This document shows, piece by piece, positions 43,319 through 53,636 of a DNA stretch of 62,158 bases (the first letter of the stretch is position 1; each line of letters opens with the position of its first letter). Location: contig WQXI01000011.1 of assembly GCA_009784935.1 (NCBI GenBank), positions 1 to 62,158 of the forward strand. The letters run 5' to 3'. Below the pieces are notes generated by a model, which saw only the letters and a program-made list of their open reading frames with translations, did not search any database and had not been told where the DNA came from. The stretch comes from Treponema sp. GTDB lineage: Bacteria > Spirochaetota > Spirochaetia > Treponematales > Breznakiellaceae. A program made the translations under genes and the position numbers.

Positions 43319-44430
43319 AAATTGGAACATTAAAAGAAATTAAAAACCATGAATACCGCGTTGGTCTTACTCCAAATGCGGCAAGCGCGTATATCAGCGC
43401 CGGTCATTCTGTGATTGTAGAAAAAGGAGCCGGCGAAGGCTGCGGTTATTCGGATGACCAATACGCGGCAATCGGCGCAAAGATACTGCCAAAAGCCGAA
43501 GATGTATGGAAAGACGCCGAAATGATAATAAAAGTAAAAGAACCGCTGGAAAGCGAATACAGTCTTTTGCAAGAGAATCAAATTTTATATACTTACCTTC
43601 ATTTAGCGCCGGATAGACCTCAGGTAGAAGCGCTTATAAAATCAAAGTGTATCGCTATTGCTTATGAGACTATCAGAGATCGCAAAGGACAGCTTCCTTG
43701 CCTTAAACCAATGAGTCAAATTGCAGGCCGTCTTGCGATACAGGTCGGCGCAAAATATCTGGAAAAACAAATGGGCGGCAGGGGTGTTTTACTTTCCGGC
43801 GTACCGGGAGTTCCCCATGCAGAAATTGTTGTACTTGGCGCGGGCGCTGTAGGTTCCAGCGCTGTAAAAATCGCAGTTGGAATGGGAGCTCATGTTACAG
43901 TAGTAGATATTGATAATGACAGACTCGAATATTTAGAAGATATTTACGGCAGTCAGATTGCTACTCTTTATTCGACGCAGGAAAACATCGATGAAATTCT
44001 TCCTAAGGCGGATTTAGTTATAGGAGCCGTTTTAATCCCGGGTTCATCCGCGCCAAAACTTATCAAAAACAAACATTTACCTACAATGAAAAAAGGATCT
44101 GTAATTGTAGATGTCGCAATTGATCAGGGCGGATGCAGCGAAGCAAGCCGTCAGACATATCACGACAATCCTGTTTTTATACAAGACGGCGTTGTCAATT
44201 ATTGTGTCGGCAATATGCCGGGCGCTGTTTCGTACACGTCAACAAACGCACTTGGAAACACAACTTTACGCTACGGTCTTTCTATAGCAAAGAACGGCGC
44301 AGAAGCCGCGTTAAAAAACGATCCGGGTCTTTTAGAAGGATTAAATGTTTACAAGGGCAAAGTAACTTACGAAGGCGTAGCTGTTGCGCATAATTTAGCT
44401 TATACTCCGGCAATTGACGCGATTAAGTAA
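43315..44430 (+). CDS. ald: Alanine dehydrogenase
   Basis: NAD-dependent interconversion of alanine and pyruvate with ammonia. The 371-residue product starts [20 protein letters not shown], as in the family, and has the catalytic HLAPD His, the Rossmann GAGAVGSSA, and VAIDQGGC. AGAGG lies inside the lon end and ATGA overlaps its stop. Its link to a protease operon fits use of amino acids released by proteolysis, an inference. Confidence 0.97.
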   Translation: MKIGTLKEIKNHEYRVGLTPNAASAYISAGHSVIVEKGAGEGCGYSDDQYAAIGAKILPKAEDVWKDAEMIIKVKEPLESEYSLLQENQILYTYLHLAPDRPQVEALIKSKCIAIAYETIRDRKGQLPCLKPMSQIAGRLAIQVGAKYLEKQMGGRGVLLSGVPGVPHAEIVVLGAGAVGSSAVKIAVGMGAHVTVVDIDNDRLEYLEDIYGSQIATLYSTQENIDEILPKADLVIGAVLIPGSSAPKLIKNKHLPTMKKGSVIVDVAIDQGGCSEASRQTYHDNPVFIQDGVVNYCVGNMPGAVSYTSTNALGNTTLRYGLSIAKNGAEAALKNDPGLLEGLNVYKGKVTYEGVAVAHNLAYTPAIDAIK

Positions 44431-44441
44431 TATTTAAATTA

Positions 44442-45971
44442 CTATTTAACCGCCGTTATTTGCGCTTCTGCATGAGCCATATATCTTGTGTACGTAAAAA
44501 CTGTAATTCTCCGCTCGCCGTTTGGAACAGCGGAAACGTTCATTGATATATCCGCCAAATTATTATTTTCGCTCTTTACAAATACTCCGTCAATGTATAT
44601 ATCTGCTTTAACTGTATTTGGCGAAATATTTAATTTTATATTTAGATTGCTGTCATTAAATTGCGCGGATATAATTGATAACGAAGGTTTTGCAATCTCC
44701 GCAGTTGTAAGCCTTCTTGTACCTGTAGGTTCGATTCCCCTGTAATCCTGTCTTACATCATCTACTTTTTTGTTGCCAAGCACTGTAATGTTTTGGGGAT
44801 GTCCGTTTCCTGTTTTGCCTGCATCGGTTAAATACTTTAAGTATCCGATAGAAGCATAATCCCAATTCATTAAATTTGCGCCGACAATATCAAGCGCTAA
44901 TGTGTCTCTAGAAGCGAGAATAACCCGCGCGTTTTTCTGCGCTTGAGATAACCGTGTAATAGTTACTCCTCTTGGGTTAAACGTTCTGCCTGCAATAGGA
45001 CCTATATCTGTTCCCTGCAATCCGTCCATTATTGTAAAATGCGAAGGAAGAGCCGTATAATAATCTGCAATAAAGTTGTGAATACGCGGATCCGGCGAAT
45101 GCGGGATTCTATTATTACGCCCGATTCGATCCATGACATTGCCATGCATATTTGCGTTACCGTATACATTCGGCGGTGTTGCGCCGATTGCCATGTTTTT
45201 AACGCCGCCTGTAGTACCTGTGCCCCAATGATTTTTTAAAACAGGAATATTTATAATTGCGTTTGCTTCCTGCATTCTTCTGTTTACCCAATAAGCTCCG
45301 TCGCCGTTATAAACTTTTACAGCTAATCCTGTCGGCCAGCTGTCTTTAAAGAGCCATTCATCAAGCTGTATTCTTTTAAGATTAGGATGAGGCGCAAAAG
45401 GATTTGTTGTCACATAACTTCCGCTGTCATTCTCCAGCGAAACAAACTCGTCTACTTCCGGAATGTTAGCAGAGGTATATCCGAGTTTTTGATAATGTTT
45501 TGCAGTAGTCTCTCTCGATGAAGCTTCCATTACCCAAATCTTGCCGGTAGGGCCAATTATTTCTCTTACAAGCTGAGCAGCCGCTCTTACAACACGCCAA
45601 TCGGTGCAGACACCGTTAACAAACGGCGGTAAATCGGGACCAGTATACCCGGGTCTTGTTACATCATGGTAGAGCACCAAATTAGGTTTAAGTACGACCG
45701 TATCTCCGGTTTTTATAATTCCGTTTAATCCGCCCGCAATCTCTACAGCTTCGGAAACCATCTGTTTTATATCATTAAATGTAAGCTCCGAAGCAGACGC
45801 TTTTGGAGACTGCACAAGCGATACGATAGAGTTAGAATCAAAAGACAATGAAGCTGCCGCATTTGAATGATAAATAATACTGGAAGAATTATTTAGATTT
45901 GCTGCAGTTATAAAACCAATAGAGGTTATAATCATTACCAGCGGTATTATTTTTTTCATTATTTTATTCAT
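44442..45971 (-). CDS. Secreted DUF362-family protein
   Basis: A 509-residue exported protein. Signal peptide at about residues 1-24. DUF362 features: GDTVVLKPNLV, INIPVLKNHWGTGTTGGVKNMAIGA (in parts: NIPVLKNHWGT, VKNMAIG), IMDGLQGTDIGP and ALDIVGANLMNWD. DUF362 proteins are often Fe-S-related and cytoplasmic; this one has no Cys cluster and is exported. The last 90 residues form a separate beta-domain (ADIYIDGVFVKSE). GGAG six bases upstream supports the start at 45971. Expected as the second gene after the CBM9-like gene? No: it is transcribed after it on the minus strand, 86 bases downstream, so both may share a message. Function unknown. Confidence 0.8.
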   Translation of the reverse strand: MNKIMKKIIPLVMIITSIGFITAANLNNSSSIIYHSNAAASLSFDSNSIVSLVQSPKASASELTFNDIKQMVSEAVEIAGGLNGIIKTGDTVVLKPNLVLYHDVTRPGYTGPDLPPFVNGVCTDWRVVRAAAQLVREIIGPTGKIWVMEASSRETTAKHYQKLGYTSANIPEVDEFVSLENDSGSYVTTNPFAPHPNLKRIQLDEWLFKDSWPTGLAVKVYNGDGAYWVNRRMQEANAIINIPVLKNHWGTGTTGGVKNMAIGATPPNVYGNANMHGNVMDRIGRNNRIPHSPDPRIHNFIADYYTALPSHFTIMDGLQGTDIGPIAGRTFNPRGVTITRLSQAQKNARVILASRDTLALDIVGANLMNWDYASIGYLKYLTDAGKTGNGHPQNITVLGNKKVDDVRQDYRGIEPTGTRRLTTAEIAKPSLSIISAQFNDSNLNIKLNISPNTVKADIYIDGVFVKSENNNLADISMNVSAVPNGERRITVFTYTRYMAHAEAQITAVK

Positions 45972-46057
45972 ATTATTCTCCATTGTTCCCCATTATTCTC
46001 TATAGGTAATCTCTTTAGATAATCTCTATAGAATTTTACCAGTTAGATCAAATCGAT

Positions 46058-46933
46058 CTATTTTACTAAATGTAATTTTGCAAATACATTTGCGTTCATA
46101 TACGCTCTGTTCTTGTTTGCGCCCGGAATAAAGACACTGCCCATGAAATATTCACGCTGATTGGAAGGTCCGGCATTACAGTAGGCAACTGCAAATCCCA
46201 TTGTTTTTCCTTCGTATAATCTTACCGGCGGATAATTCGGGGGATTATGCCTCACTGGATGATTTTCGTCGAATACTTTCATTTCAACTTCCCAAGTATA
46301 AACATTACTTCTGTTTTCGTTGTTTCTGTTTCCAATCGCAAACCTTAAATGATTATTACGAAGTATATATCCATTCCTCGCTATATCCGCAGTTCCCGGA
46401 ATTGGAGTTGACACATTAGGAAGGGGTGAAACATAATCTGCGACACTCACCCCGTCATAGCTCAAATGATATGCAAAAGCAGTATTGTTTGCTAAATGAT
46501 TTCGTCCTAATCCTGATTCGTCAATAAACAGCTCAAGGCAGTCGTCTTGATACATGTCATTATATGGATCAGATATTCTTGTCAAACTTAAATATGTGTC
46601 AAGGATTTCGACCAAAAAATAAAGCCTTTCTTCTGTCCATACTATTTTGAATCTTCCCGAAAAAGTCCCTTCCGGCGGAGGAGTCAGATTAGATGAGCTC
46701 GCGTTTCCGCCGCCGAGCCAAACCTGATCAATCGGCATCCAACGCGCTCTTTCCCACACAGGATCGTTCCCTCTGCCGTCAATAACCGGAGCAGTTTGCG
46801 CAAAAGGAGCTTCGTAGTCATAGGGTCCAAGGACTTTTTCCCCGTTAGTATTTGAATTATTAGTTTCACATGCCATAAAACCCGCTAAAGAAATGATAAA
46901 AATTAAAATCAATATTTTCTTAATTGCACTCAT
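46058..46933 (-). CDS. Lipoprotein with CBM9-like carbohydrate-binding domain
   Basis: A 291-residue exported lipoprotein. The signal peptide ends in LAGFMAC (Cys22). Residues about 40-285 match the pattern of the CBM9/DOMON-like sugar-binding fold: PVIDGRGNDPVWERARW, FKIVWTEERLYFLVEILD, YQDDCLELFIDE and YTWEVEMKVF. Such domains bind the reducing end of polysaccharides, often next to hydrolases. Neighbours on the same strand are two other exported proteins. No clear ribosome-binding site is seen. Confidence 0.82.
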   Translation of the reverse strand: MSAIKKILILIFIISLAGFMACETNNSNTNGEKVLGPYDYEAPFAQTAPVIDGRGNDPVWERARWMPIDQVWLGGGNASSSNLTPPPEGTFSGRFKIVWTEERLYFLVEILDTYLSLTRISDPYNDMYQDDCLELFIDESGLGRNHLANNTAFAYHLSYDGVSVADYVSPLPNVSTPIPGTADIARNGYILRNNHLRFAIGNRNNENRSNVYTWEVEMKVFDENHPVRHNPPNYPPVRLYEGKTMGFAVAYCNAGPSNQREYFMGSVFIPGANKNRAYMNANVFAKLHLVK

Positions 46934-47029
46934 TCAATATTATTGAGCTGTTATTATAAATAATCAAGCCATAAATAGATAAAAAACCTCTAGATTAGAG
47001 TCTTATTCTTATGAAAATGACGTGAAATA

Positions 47030-47072
47030 ATCAAAAAAAAGCTTGGCAGCCGCGTTAAGCAATCTGCCAAGC
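47030..47072 (-). terminator. Rho-independent terminator of the metallophosphoesterase gene
   Basis: GCTTGGCAG (47041-47049) and CTGCCAAGC (47064-47072) form a perfect 9-bp stem. On the minus strand it is followed by a run of T's and lies 22 bases past the stop of the large gene. Confidence 0.88.
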
Positions 47073-47093
47073 CTTATAAAGTTAAAATGTTAG

Positions 47094-50000
47094 TTAAGGA
47101 CTAACATAAGTCTTATTAGGATCCCACATTCCTTCTCTTGTTTCGCCTCTGATACTCGGTATCTGTAAAATCATACCGGGTAAAATTAAATGAGGATTGT
47201 TAGGATCAGGCATTGCCGACCTATTTGCGTCATAGAGAGTTCTCCATCTTGAAGGATCTCCGTAAACCCAAGGATAACCTGCAATTGTTGACAAGCTGTC
47301 TCCGGTGCTGGACCACGGTCTTACAGTGTACTGACTCGGAAGCGGCGAGGCTCCTGTTTGCGCTGCTGTAGTTCCCGTTGCGGCGGGAGTTGTGCCGGCG
47401 GCTGTGCCTGTTCCCCCTTGACCTGTTCCCGTTGCATTCGACATTAAATCACCATCAAGTAATAAATACGCACTCAATAAGTTAATTTCATCCCAGCCGG
47501 TATTGTAATAGCTGACATTGAGCCTTCCCGAAGATTCCATTGAGCGCCAAGTATCAAAGTTAGTAAGCCTTGATAAAGGAATAAAAATCCAACCGTCCTC
47601 CTTGCTAAAAGACGCAATATCATCAGCAGTAAAATTGTTGTCGCGCCATTCAGAAATCGTGTCAGATTGAATCTGTATCTGAATAATTACGCCGCCATGT
47701 GTCGGCAGAGGAGCCGCGACAAACAGTACAAGATATGTCGCCGCTTTTAGGACTTCTACAGGTACGGTTCCATTATTACCCCATTCATCTGTATAATCGG
47801 GAGTACCCCAGCCTCTTTGACGAGGAGCTGCGCCTGCCGCAAGTTCAGGAATAAACGGAAGACGATATTCATTATTACTTGCCAGATGTCCGACCGGTAA
47901 TAAATGCTCACGTGCTTCTATAAGTTCGAATGTAAGAATGTCAAAATCAGCCCCGTCAGGATAAGGATTATTATCTCTTGTGTTTATATTTACGCCGTCG
48001 TTAACAAAGAAAAGTTCGACTACAAATTTTCCTGCCGGCATGCTTACAAGACCACTGCCTTGAATTAAACCAGCGCCTTCCCATCCGCTGCTTGGCACAG
48101 GAGTATTTGCAGGAACAATAAATTGTGCCAGTGTTTGCTGGTTTAAATCTCTAAGGAGAACCCTTTGAGCAACAGCTGTTGCATTGCTTGCTCCCAATCT
48201 TACTCTGTATCTTCCCGCCTGTTCAACATTGAGCTCATAGCGTATCCATTCGCCGATATGGGTTTTTGTAATGTGTCCTTTACTTACTCCTCTTCCGCCC
48301 GCGCCGTTAGCCGGAGCGAATGGTTCACTGCGGGGACCGCCGAAATTGTCATTGGCGAACTCCTGCTTGGTATGATGTGTAAAGTATCTTATTCTTGGTT
48401 CTGTACCCAAGACATATGTTCTTCCGTCATCCATCCAGTCAAGAAGATCGACTGTATTAATACCTTCTGCTTTTATCTCATGGACATAGACCCAAGGCAT
48501 TGGAATACTGCTGACTCTGCTTTCGAATGCTGTAAATACAGCGTTAAGCGAAGCAAATACAGAATCTGTCTGCGCCTGCGTTGCGAGCCTGTTTTCGTTT
48601 ACGATATACGCAGGATCATAAGCTCTCTTGAGTTCTGCTTTTGATCCAACAGGATACTGACCTGCCCATAAACCTTCTGTCGCTGTATCAAGTTTTTCTG
48701 CGACTCTAGTTATCAAAGCGTTCAGCGCTGTTTTATCTGTAGAAACTTCTAACTTGTAATACGCTTCGTAAAGCGCCATATACGCGTTATGCTCGGTGTT
48801 TCTATTTGACACAGCGGCAGTCTTTGCTCTGGCGATTTCCGCCTGAAAAGCAGCCCATCCTGGCTCAAGGATATCTCCGCGTTCGACTGCTTCACAGCCC
48901 GCAATCAAAGACTGCAGGTCTTGAAGGTTCGCGGTTTTTCTAAGCGTAATGCTGTCAGTTTTTTCGTTTGTATCGACACGGTATGTTTCTAGAATTAGAT
49001 TAATGCCGTCTACCGTCATAATCGTATACTCTTGCACATTGAGTCTTCCCGGTGTGTACGCGACCCAATTCTGCATTTCCGGATCATAAAATTTTGTCCC
49101 TGCAGTTGACAGCGAAATATACAAAGTGCCTGTCGGCAGAATATACGCGCCGGCTGGATTTGCCTGTGTGATGTCCTGTTCTAAAACCGCAGGCATTTGA
49201 TACTTTTGAATTTCGTCGCCTTTAATAAAAAACGATCTTGCATAGATATGATCGTGTCCGTTAAAGACTATATCAATGTTAAACTCATCAAGGAAAGGCG
49301 ACCAGTCAGACTGCATCGCGGCAGAATCGCCGTAACCGGAGCCGGCGTGATCTCCAACGCCGTAAATATCATGATGAAAGTTAGCGACACGCCAAGCTGC
49401 GTTTGGATGAGAAGCTATTGCTCTTTGCATAAACGCTCTGTGGTCTTCTACATTTTTAATGCTTGAGTTAAGCGATATATAAAGAGTATTGCCGTAGCTA
49501 AAATAATAGTTCCAGCCGCTGAACGGATCTTGTCTGATAAATTGTCCGTTAGGCCACTGATAAATTAACGGCATATACGCAACTTGTTCGAGGTTCTGTC
49601 TCATAAAAGCGTCAAGATCATGATTGCCCGGAGCTGCCATTACTGGATAACTCCTAAGTTCTCTCGGCGCGAGATAACCTGTGTACTCGTTTATATCATT
49701 GGCATAATCAACAAGGTCGCCCGCGATTAAAATAAATGCCGCATCAGGCGCTCTTTCTACAGCAAGCCTTGCGGTATTCTGCCAAAAAGGAACATCTCTT
49801 TCGCCTGCGATTTGCGGATCGGATACAGCAATAATTCTATGAACGCCGTTTGGATTTTGAGTTTTAAAAGTGTAGATACGGCTCCATTCACTGCCGTTGC
49901 CGACACGGTATGCGTATTCGGTATTACTTTCCAATCCTGTTACAGTTACTTTGTTTGTATCAAATAAAGATGAACCGGCTCCGCTTGCGCCCCTAAATAC

Positions 50001-51356
50001 ATTTGGGTTTTCCGGCATTGCTCTGTTTACAAGTTCTGAACGCTTAACAAGCTGAAGTATCGATGTGTTAGTAAAACCTTTTGGAGTAAACCATGCAAAG
50101 CCCATCTGAGAAGGATTGGCTCCGGGAGCCAGAGAAATGTGCGTAAATATTGTTTCTGTTCCGCCGTCGCACGCGCAAGGTATTGATGTTATTAATACAA
50201 CACTTTTAAAGATATCAAACTCTGCCGCCAGATTAACGCCGTTTACATTATTTCTTGGAGACGCGCCTCTGTTTCCGCCTGCTGTGCTTGCGTCATCGAC
50301 ATTATCTGTTGTAAAAATAATATAAATTGTACGAGCAGATACTCCCGTGGCTTCGTTAATTAAAAGTTCTTTTGGAAATTTTAAAGCCGCAGACTCAGCT
50401 CCTGACGGCAGCAGGTCGGATCTTACTACTCTGCCTGCCTCTTGGTTTTCCCTTGTCGCAAATGTAAAATCTGTTACTGCATTTGCGGCGCCGCTTAAAT
50501 CTGTCCATGCGACAAGCCGTCTGCCGGAATTGTGCGCTACATTAAAGGGAATATTAAGTTCTGCTCCACCCGTTGTCAAAATTGCATTAATACTGTCTGC
50601 GCCAAGATTAAAGTTTAATCTTAATACATGGTTATCAGTTCCCAGCCGCGTTACATTCGCGCCGTCAGGGAATACTGCCCATTCAGAAAGCCTTACTTCT
50701 GCGTCACCGGGACATGGCGCAATAACCTTAGATACTAAGGATATTTTTTTAAAAATATCAAACTCTGCCGCAAGGTTAATGCCGTTTACATTGTTTCTTG
50801 GTGACGCGCCCCTGTTTCCGCCCGCCGTGCTTGCGTCATCAACATTGTCAGTTGTAAAAATAATATAAATCGCAGCTGCGGTTCTTCCCGCGGTTTCGCT
50901 GAGCAAAAGCTCCCTTGGAAACTTTAAAACTGCAGATTCTGCTCCTGATGGCAGCAAATCGGATCTTATTACTCTGCCTGCCTCTTGATTGGCACGTGTC
51001 GCAAAAGTAAAATCTTCGACTGCGTTGGCAGCTCCGCTTAAATTTGTCCATGCAACAAGACGCCTGCCGGAATTATGCGCGACATTAAAGGGAATCTCCA
51101 ACTCTGCGCCCTCTGAGGCAACAATTACAGCTGCCGCAGCCGCACTAATATTAATATTTAGTTTTAATACATGGTTATCCGTTCCTATACGGCTTACATT
51201 TTGTCCGTCAGGAAAAACAGCCCATTCTGCAACAACGGTTTTTACTTCGATTTCACCGCCTTCGCCGGGCGCATGAGCCATTACTGTCATAGAAAAGACC
51301 GAGAACACCATTAAAAGTGTTAAAAACCTTTTTAAACTTTTCTTTACCATGTGCAT
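47094..51356 (-). CDS. Giant secreted metallophosphoesterase with duplicated N-terminal domain, CBM-like and LysM domains
   Basis: A 1,420-residue exported protein. Order: signal peptide (1-27, ending VMAHA); two tandem similar domains of about 180 residues (each starting EWAVFPDG and ending NLAAEFDIFK); a purple-acid-phosphatase-like N-domain (VTVTGLESNTEYAYRVG); a calcineurin-type phosphoesterase with DPQ, GDLVDYAND, GNHDLD, HHDIYG and GHDHIYAR; a helical FIVAR-like pair; a CBM6-like domain (GEWIRYELNVEQAGRYRVRL, split here); a second beta-domain; a Thr/Gly linker; and a C-terminal LysM (YTVRPWSSTGDSLSTIAG...GMILQIPS). It should be a phosphatase or nucleotidase held on peptidoglycan. Start at 51356 by AGAGGG; terminator follows. 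Confidence 0.88.
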   Translation of the reverse strand: MHMVKKSLKRFLTLLMVFSVFSMTVMAHAPGEGGEIEVKTVVAEWAVFPDGQNVSRIGTDNHVLKLNINISAAAAAVIVASEGAELEIPFNVAHNSGRRLVAWTNLSGAANAVEDFTFATRANQEAGRVIRSDLLPSGAESAVLKFPRELLLSETAGRTAAAIYIIFTTDNVDDASTAGGNRGASPRNNVNGINLAAEFDIFKKISLVSKVIAPCPGDAEVRLSEWAVFPDGANVTRLGTDNHVLRLNFNLGADSINAILTTGGAELNIPFNVAHNSGRRLVAWTDLSGAANAVTDFTFATRENQEAGRVVRSDLLPSGAESAALKFPKELLINEATGVSARTIYIIFTTDNVDDASTAGGNRGASPRNNVNGVNLAAEFDIFKSVVLITSIPCACDGGTETIFTHISLAPGANPSQMGFAWFTPKGFTNTSILQLVKRSELVNRAMPENPNVFRGASGAGSSLFDTNKVTVTGLESNTEYAYRVGNGSEWSRIYTFKTQNPNGVHRIIAVSDPQIAGERDVPFWQNTARLAVERAPDAAFILIAGDLVDYANDINEYTGYLAPRELRSYPVMAAPGNHDLDAFMRQNLEQVAYMPLIYQWPNGQFIRQDPFSGWNYYFSYGNTLYISLNSSIKNVEDHRAFMQRAIASHPNAAWRVANFHHDIYGVGDHAGSGYGDSAAMQSDWSPFLDEFNIDIVFNGHDHIYARSFFIKGDEIQKYQMPAVLEQDITQANPAGAYILPTGTLYISLSTAGTKFYDPEMQNWVAYTPGRLNVQEYTIMTVDGINLILETYRVDTNEKTDSITLRKTANLQDLQSLIAGCEAVERGDILEPGWAAFQAEIARAKTAAVSNRNTEHNAYMALYEAYYKLEVSTDKTALNALITRVAEKLDTATEGLWAGQYPVGSKAELKRAYDPAYIVNENRLATQAQTDSVFASLNAVFTAFESRVSSIPMPWVYVHEIKAEGINTVDLLDWMDDGRTYVLGTEPRIRYFTHHTKQEFANDNFGGPRSEPFAPANGAGGRGVSKGHITKTHIGEWIRYELNVEQAGRYRVRLGASNATAVAQRVLLRDLNQQTLAQFIVPANTPVPSSGWEGAGLIQGSGLVSMPAGKFVVELFFVNDGVNINTRDNNPYPDGADFDILTFELIEAREHLLPVGHLASNNEYRLPFIPELAAGAAPRQRGWGTPDYTDEWGNNGTVPVEVLKAATYLVLFVAAPLPTHGGVIIQIQIQSDTISEWRDNNFTADDIASFSKEDGWIFIPLSRLTNFDTWRSMESSGRLNVSYYNTGWDEINLLSAYLLLDGDLMSNATGTGQGGTGTAAGTTPAATGTTAAQTGASPLPSQYTVRPWSSTGDSLSTIAGYPWVYGDPSRWRTLYDANRSAMPDPNNPHLILPGMILQIPSIRGETREGMWDPNKTYVSP
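50195..51235. repeat. Tandem duplication of about 540 bp within the metallophosphoesterase gene
   Basis: The stretch about 50200-50715 aligns with about 50740-51235 at the DNA level, with long identical runs (for example around 50250-50330 against 50790-50870). This codes for the two N-terminal domains. The high DNA similarity implies a recent duplication or ongoing gene conversion. Confidence 0.85.
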
Positions 51357-51436
51357 AGATTTCCCTCTCAATAATTAAACTTCTCTCATTTTATCACACA
51401 AATATGAAGCAAGTAATCAAAGATCTCGTTATATAA

Positions 51437-53527
51437 CTACATCTCTGCAAGTTTGCTTTCTGTCATCTTGGCAAGATTATTCATATCGCTTAAAAGCTTG
51501 CTCATTTTAGAGAGCATATCGGCATAACCGTCTTTTACTTCTATGCTTCCGTCTTTTATATTCTTAAGCGAAGAAGTTATACCGTTACTTTTGTGCGACA
51601 TTTCGCCAAGGACAGAGATCATTTCTGTCATTGTCTGCGCAAAATCGTTTACTTCCGAAGACATAGAATTGATCATTACATTAGTATCATTCGACCGTTT
51701 TGCGGTTGTGTTAATGCCGCTGATAATATTTGATAAAGTCTGCGAAATATTTTGAGAGTTTGCTCTTGTACTTTCGGACAATTTGCGTATTTCATCTGCG
51801 ACTACAGCAAAACCTCTGCCTGCTTCTCCGGCATGCGCAGCTTCGATTGCCGCATTCATCGCCAAAAGATTAGTGTTAGCTGCAATGGTAGAAATAATTT
51901 TGATCGCCTGAGCTATACCGTCAACAGACTGCGAAATGCTCTGCACCGACTGAATCGTTTCCTGCATGGACTGCTGGCCTTTTGCAGTGTCTTCTATAAG
52001 AGACTGAATCCTTTCCTGTTTCTGCTTTGAACGATCCGATGTGCTTTTTAGAGAGCCGGACATTTCTTCGGTGTTTTCCGAAGATTCTTTGACTGACTTT
52101 AAGTATTCGTCCATACGGCTGTCCATCGATTTAACAACTTCGTTAATACCGCCAATTATATCAAGAGCTACATCGACATGTTTATTGAGCTGATCATTTA
52201 ATTCTTCTATTACCTTTTTTTCGTTCCCAAGCAGATTAAAGTTGTAATGGAGACAGTTATCCGGTTTATTAAGATTGTTATAGATAGCTTCTGCCATCGC
52301 TTTACAGGTTCCGTAACCGCAGGCTGTGCAATTCTTAATATCCTTGGTCTGATCCTTTTTCATTTTTTGGTATACTTCGCTTAACTGCATTTGATTGGGA
52401 TACACAAAAGTATTGTTGCCTGACATGTCTATATAACCGCGATCATAGATACCTTTTTTCCAGTACTTTTTTATAACAGCATGGTATTTTTTATATGCTC
52501 GTTTGTCTTTTTCAGGTTTAAGACTTTCTTCGAGTTTGGCGCTGCGCTCATCGATTGGACTTCCTAATACGAGTTCTGAAAGTTTAACGTTTCCTGTTCC
52601 CGGTCCGCCGTTACAGCCTTTCTCGCAATTTAAACAGTCAACAAGAAGCGGAAGCTTTACATTAGAATTTATATGTTCAGAAATCCCGGTAAGATAGGGA
52701 TAAATAGCATGAAGCCCTTCTGATTTATGAGTGCGACGTCTGATACCCGGAATAAAACGTTCAACAGTATCCAATAACCCCCCTGGAGAAGAAAAACGAA
52801 CAGCGCGTTCAGCATTCTCACCTAAATACTCTACCTTTGGAAACGAAGCTAAATCTATTTTTGCGCTTTCAAAGTATTTTTTTAACGCTAACATAGTAAC
52901 GTTGTAATCACCAAGTTTTGTTTCGTCAAATTCCCGCTTCTTTGCAGCGCAGGGAGAAATAACTGCTATTTTATAATTTCTGTATTTTGGATAATATTCC
53001 TTGATCATTTTAATTGAATGAAGCATTGGACTGTGCGCAGGCGCAAGGAATGGAATCAATTTAGGATGGTATATTTCGATAAAGCTGACAATAGCAGGAC
53101 AAGGCTGAGCTATAACCAAACGGGGATTTTTTTCATTAATATATTCGAGGTATGAAACAACAGTAAGTTCTGCGCCGAAACTTACGTCAAAGATAGCTTC
53201 TATACCCAGCGACTTTAGCCAGCCGTTAAAATTTAGATACTGATTCGGAAAAACCGAAGCGATTGCCGGAGCGACAACGGCGGCTATTTTTTCACCCTTT
53301 TTTACGTCAGCCAGAAATTGTGATGTATCGTCAATAACATATCTAGCTTCATGCGTACAACAAGCGATACAGTTTCCGCAGCCGATACACATGTCGTGGT
53401 TGATGTTTAATTTTTCACCTGAGCCGTCGTTACAAAATTTAACGGGACAGGCGTCAATGCATGCATAGCAGTTAATGCATTTTTCAAGGTCAATTTGAAT
53501 TACAGGAGCAAGTGAAACTTTAGCCAT
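51437..53527 (-). CDS. Sensory [FeFe]-hydrogenase-like protein fused to a chemoreceptor signalling domain
   Basis: A 696-residue soluble protein. Residues 17-57 bind two [4Fe-4S] clusters (C17-C20-C23-C27, C47-C50-C53-C57). The H-cluster domain follows with QPCP (Cys143), SPCAAKK (Cys193) and NCEKGC (Cys301, Cys305). All four Cys for the H-cluster cubane are kept, but the proton-relay Cys of TSCCP is replaced by Pro, as in non-catalytic sensory (HsfB/group D-like) forms. A further Fe-S domain has Cys400, 403, 408 and 425. Residues about 450-696 are an MCP signalling domain with [17 protein letters not shown] and no membrane segment or HAMP. A cytoplasmic hydrogen or redox sensor for chemotaxis is inferred. 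GGAG precedes the start. Confidence 0.92.
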   Translation of the reverse strand: MAKVSLAPVIQIDLEKCINCYACIDACPVKFCNDGSGEKLNINHDMCIGCGNCIACCTHEARYVIDDTSQFLADVKKGEKIAAVVAPAIASVFPNQYLNFNGWLKSLGIEAIFDVSFGAELTVVSYLEYINEKNPRLVIAQPCPAIVSFIEIYHPKLIPFLAPAHSPMLHSIKMIKEYYPKYRNYKIAVISPCAAKKREFDETKLGDYNVTMLALKKYFESAKIDLASFPKVEYLGENAERAVRFSSPGGLLDTVERFIPGIRRRTHKSEGLHAIYPYLTGISEHINSNVKLPLLVDCLNCEKGCNGGPGTGNVKLSELVLGSPIDERSAKLEESLKPEKDKRAYKKYHAVIKKYWKKGIYDRGYIDMSGNNTFVYPNQMQLSEVYQKMKKDQTKDIKNCTACGYGTCKAMAEAIYNNLNKPDNCLHYNFNLLGNEKKVIEELNDQLNKHVDVALDIIGGINEVVKSMDSRMDEYLKSVKESSENTEEMSGSLKSTSDRSKQKQERIQSLIEDTAKGQQSMQETIQSVQSISQSVDGIAQAIKIISTIAANTNLLAMNAAIEAAHAGEAGRGFAVVADEIRKLSESTRANSQNISQTLSNIISGINTTAKRSNDTNVMINSMSSEVNDFAQTMTEMISVLGEMSHKSNGITSSLKNIKDGSIEVKDGYADMLSKMSKLLSDMNNLAKMTESKLAEM

Positions 53528-53636
53528 AAAAACTCCATCTAAATTTAATATTCTTATATTATGACATTTTTAATAATTTTTGTAAATATGATATTTATAA
53601 TAATTTTTATTTTTTTCTTTATAAAATCTTGAATTG

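Noticed and set aside
44442-45971. DUF362 protein as a cytoplasmic ferredoxin-type protein
   Set aside because: There is no Cys cluster, and the N-terminus is a signal peptide.
51437-53527. Catalytic [FeFe]-hydrogenase
   Set aside because: The proton-relay Cys of the first H-cluster motif is Pro, and the domain is fused to an MCP signalling domain; a sensor is more likely.
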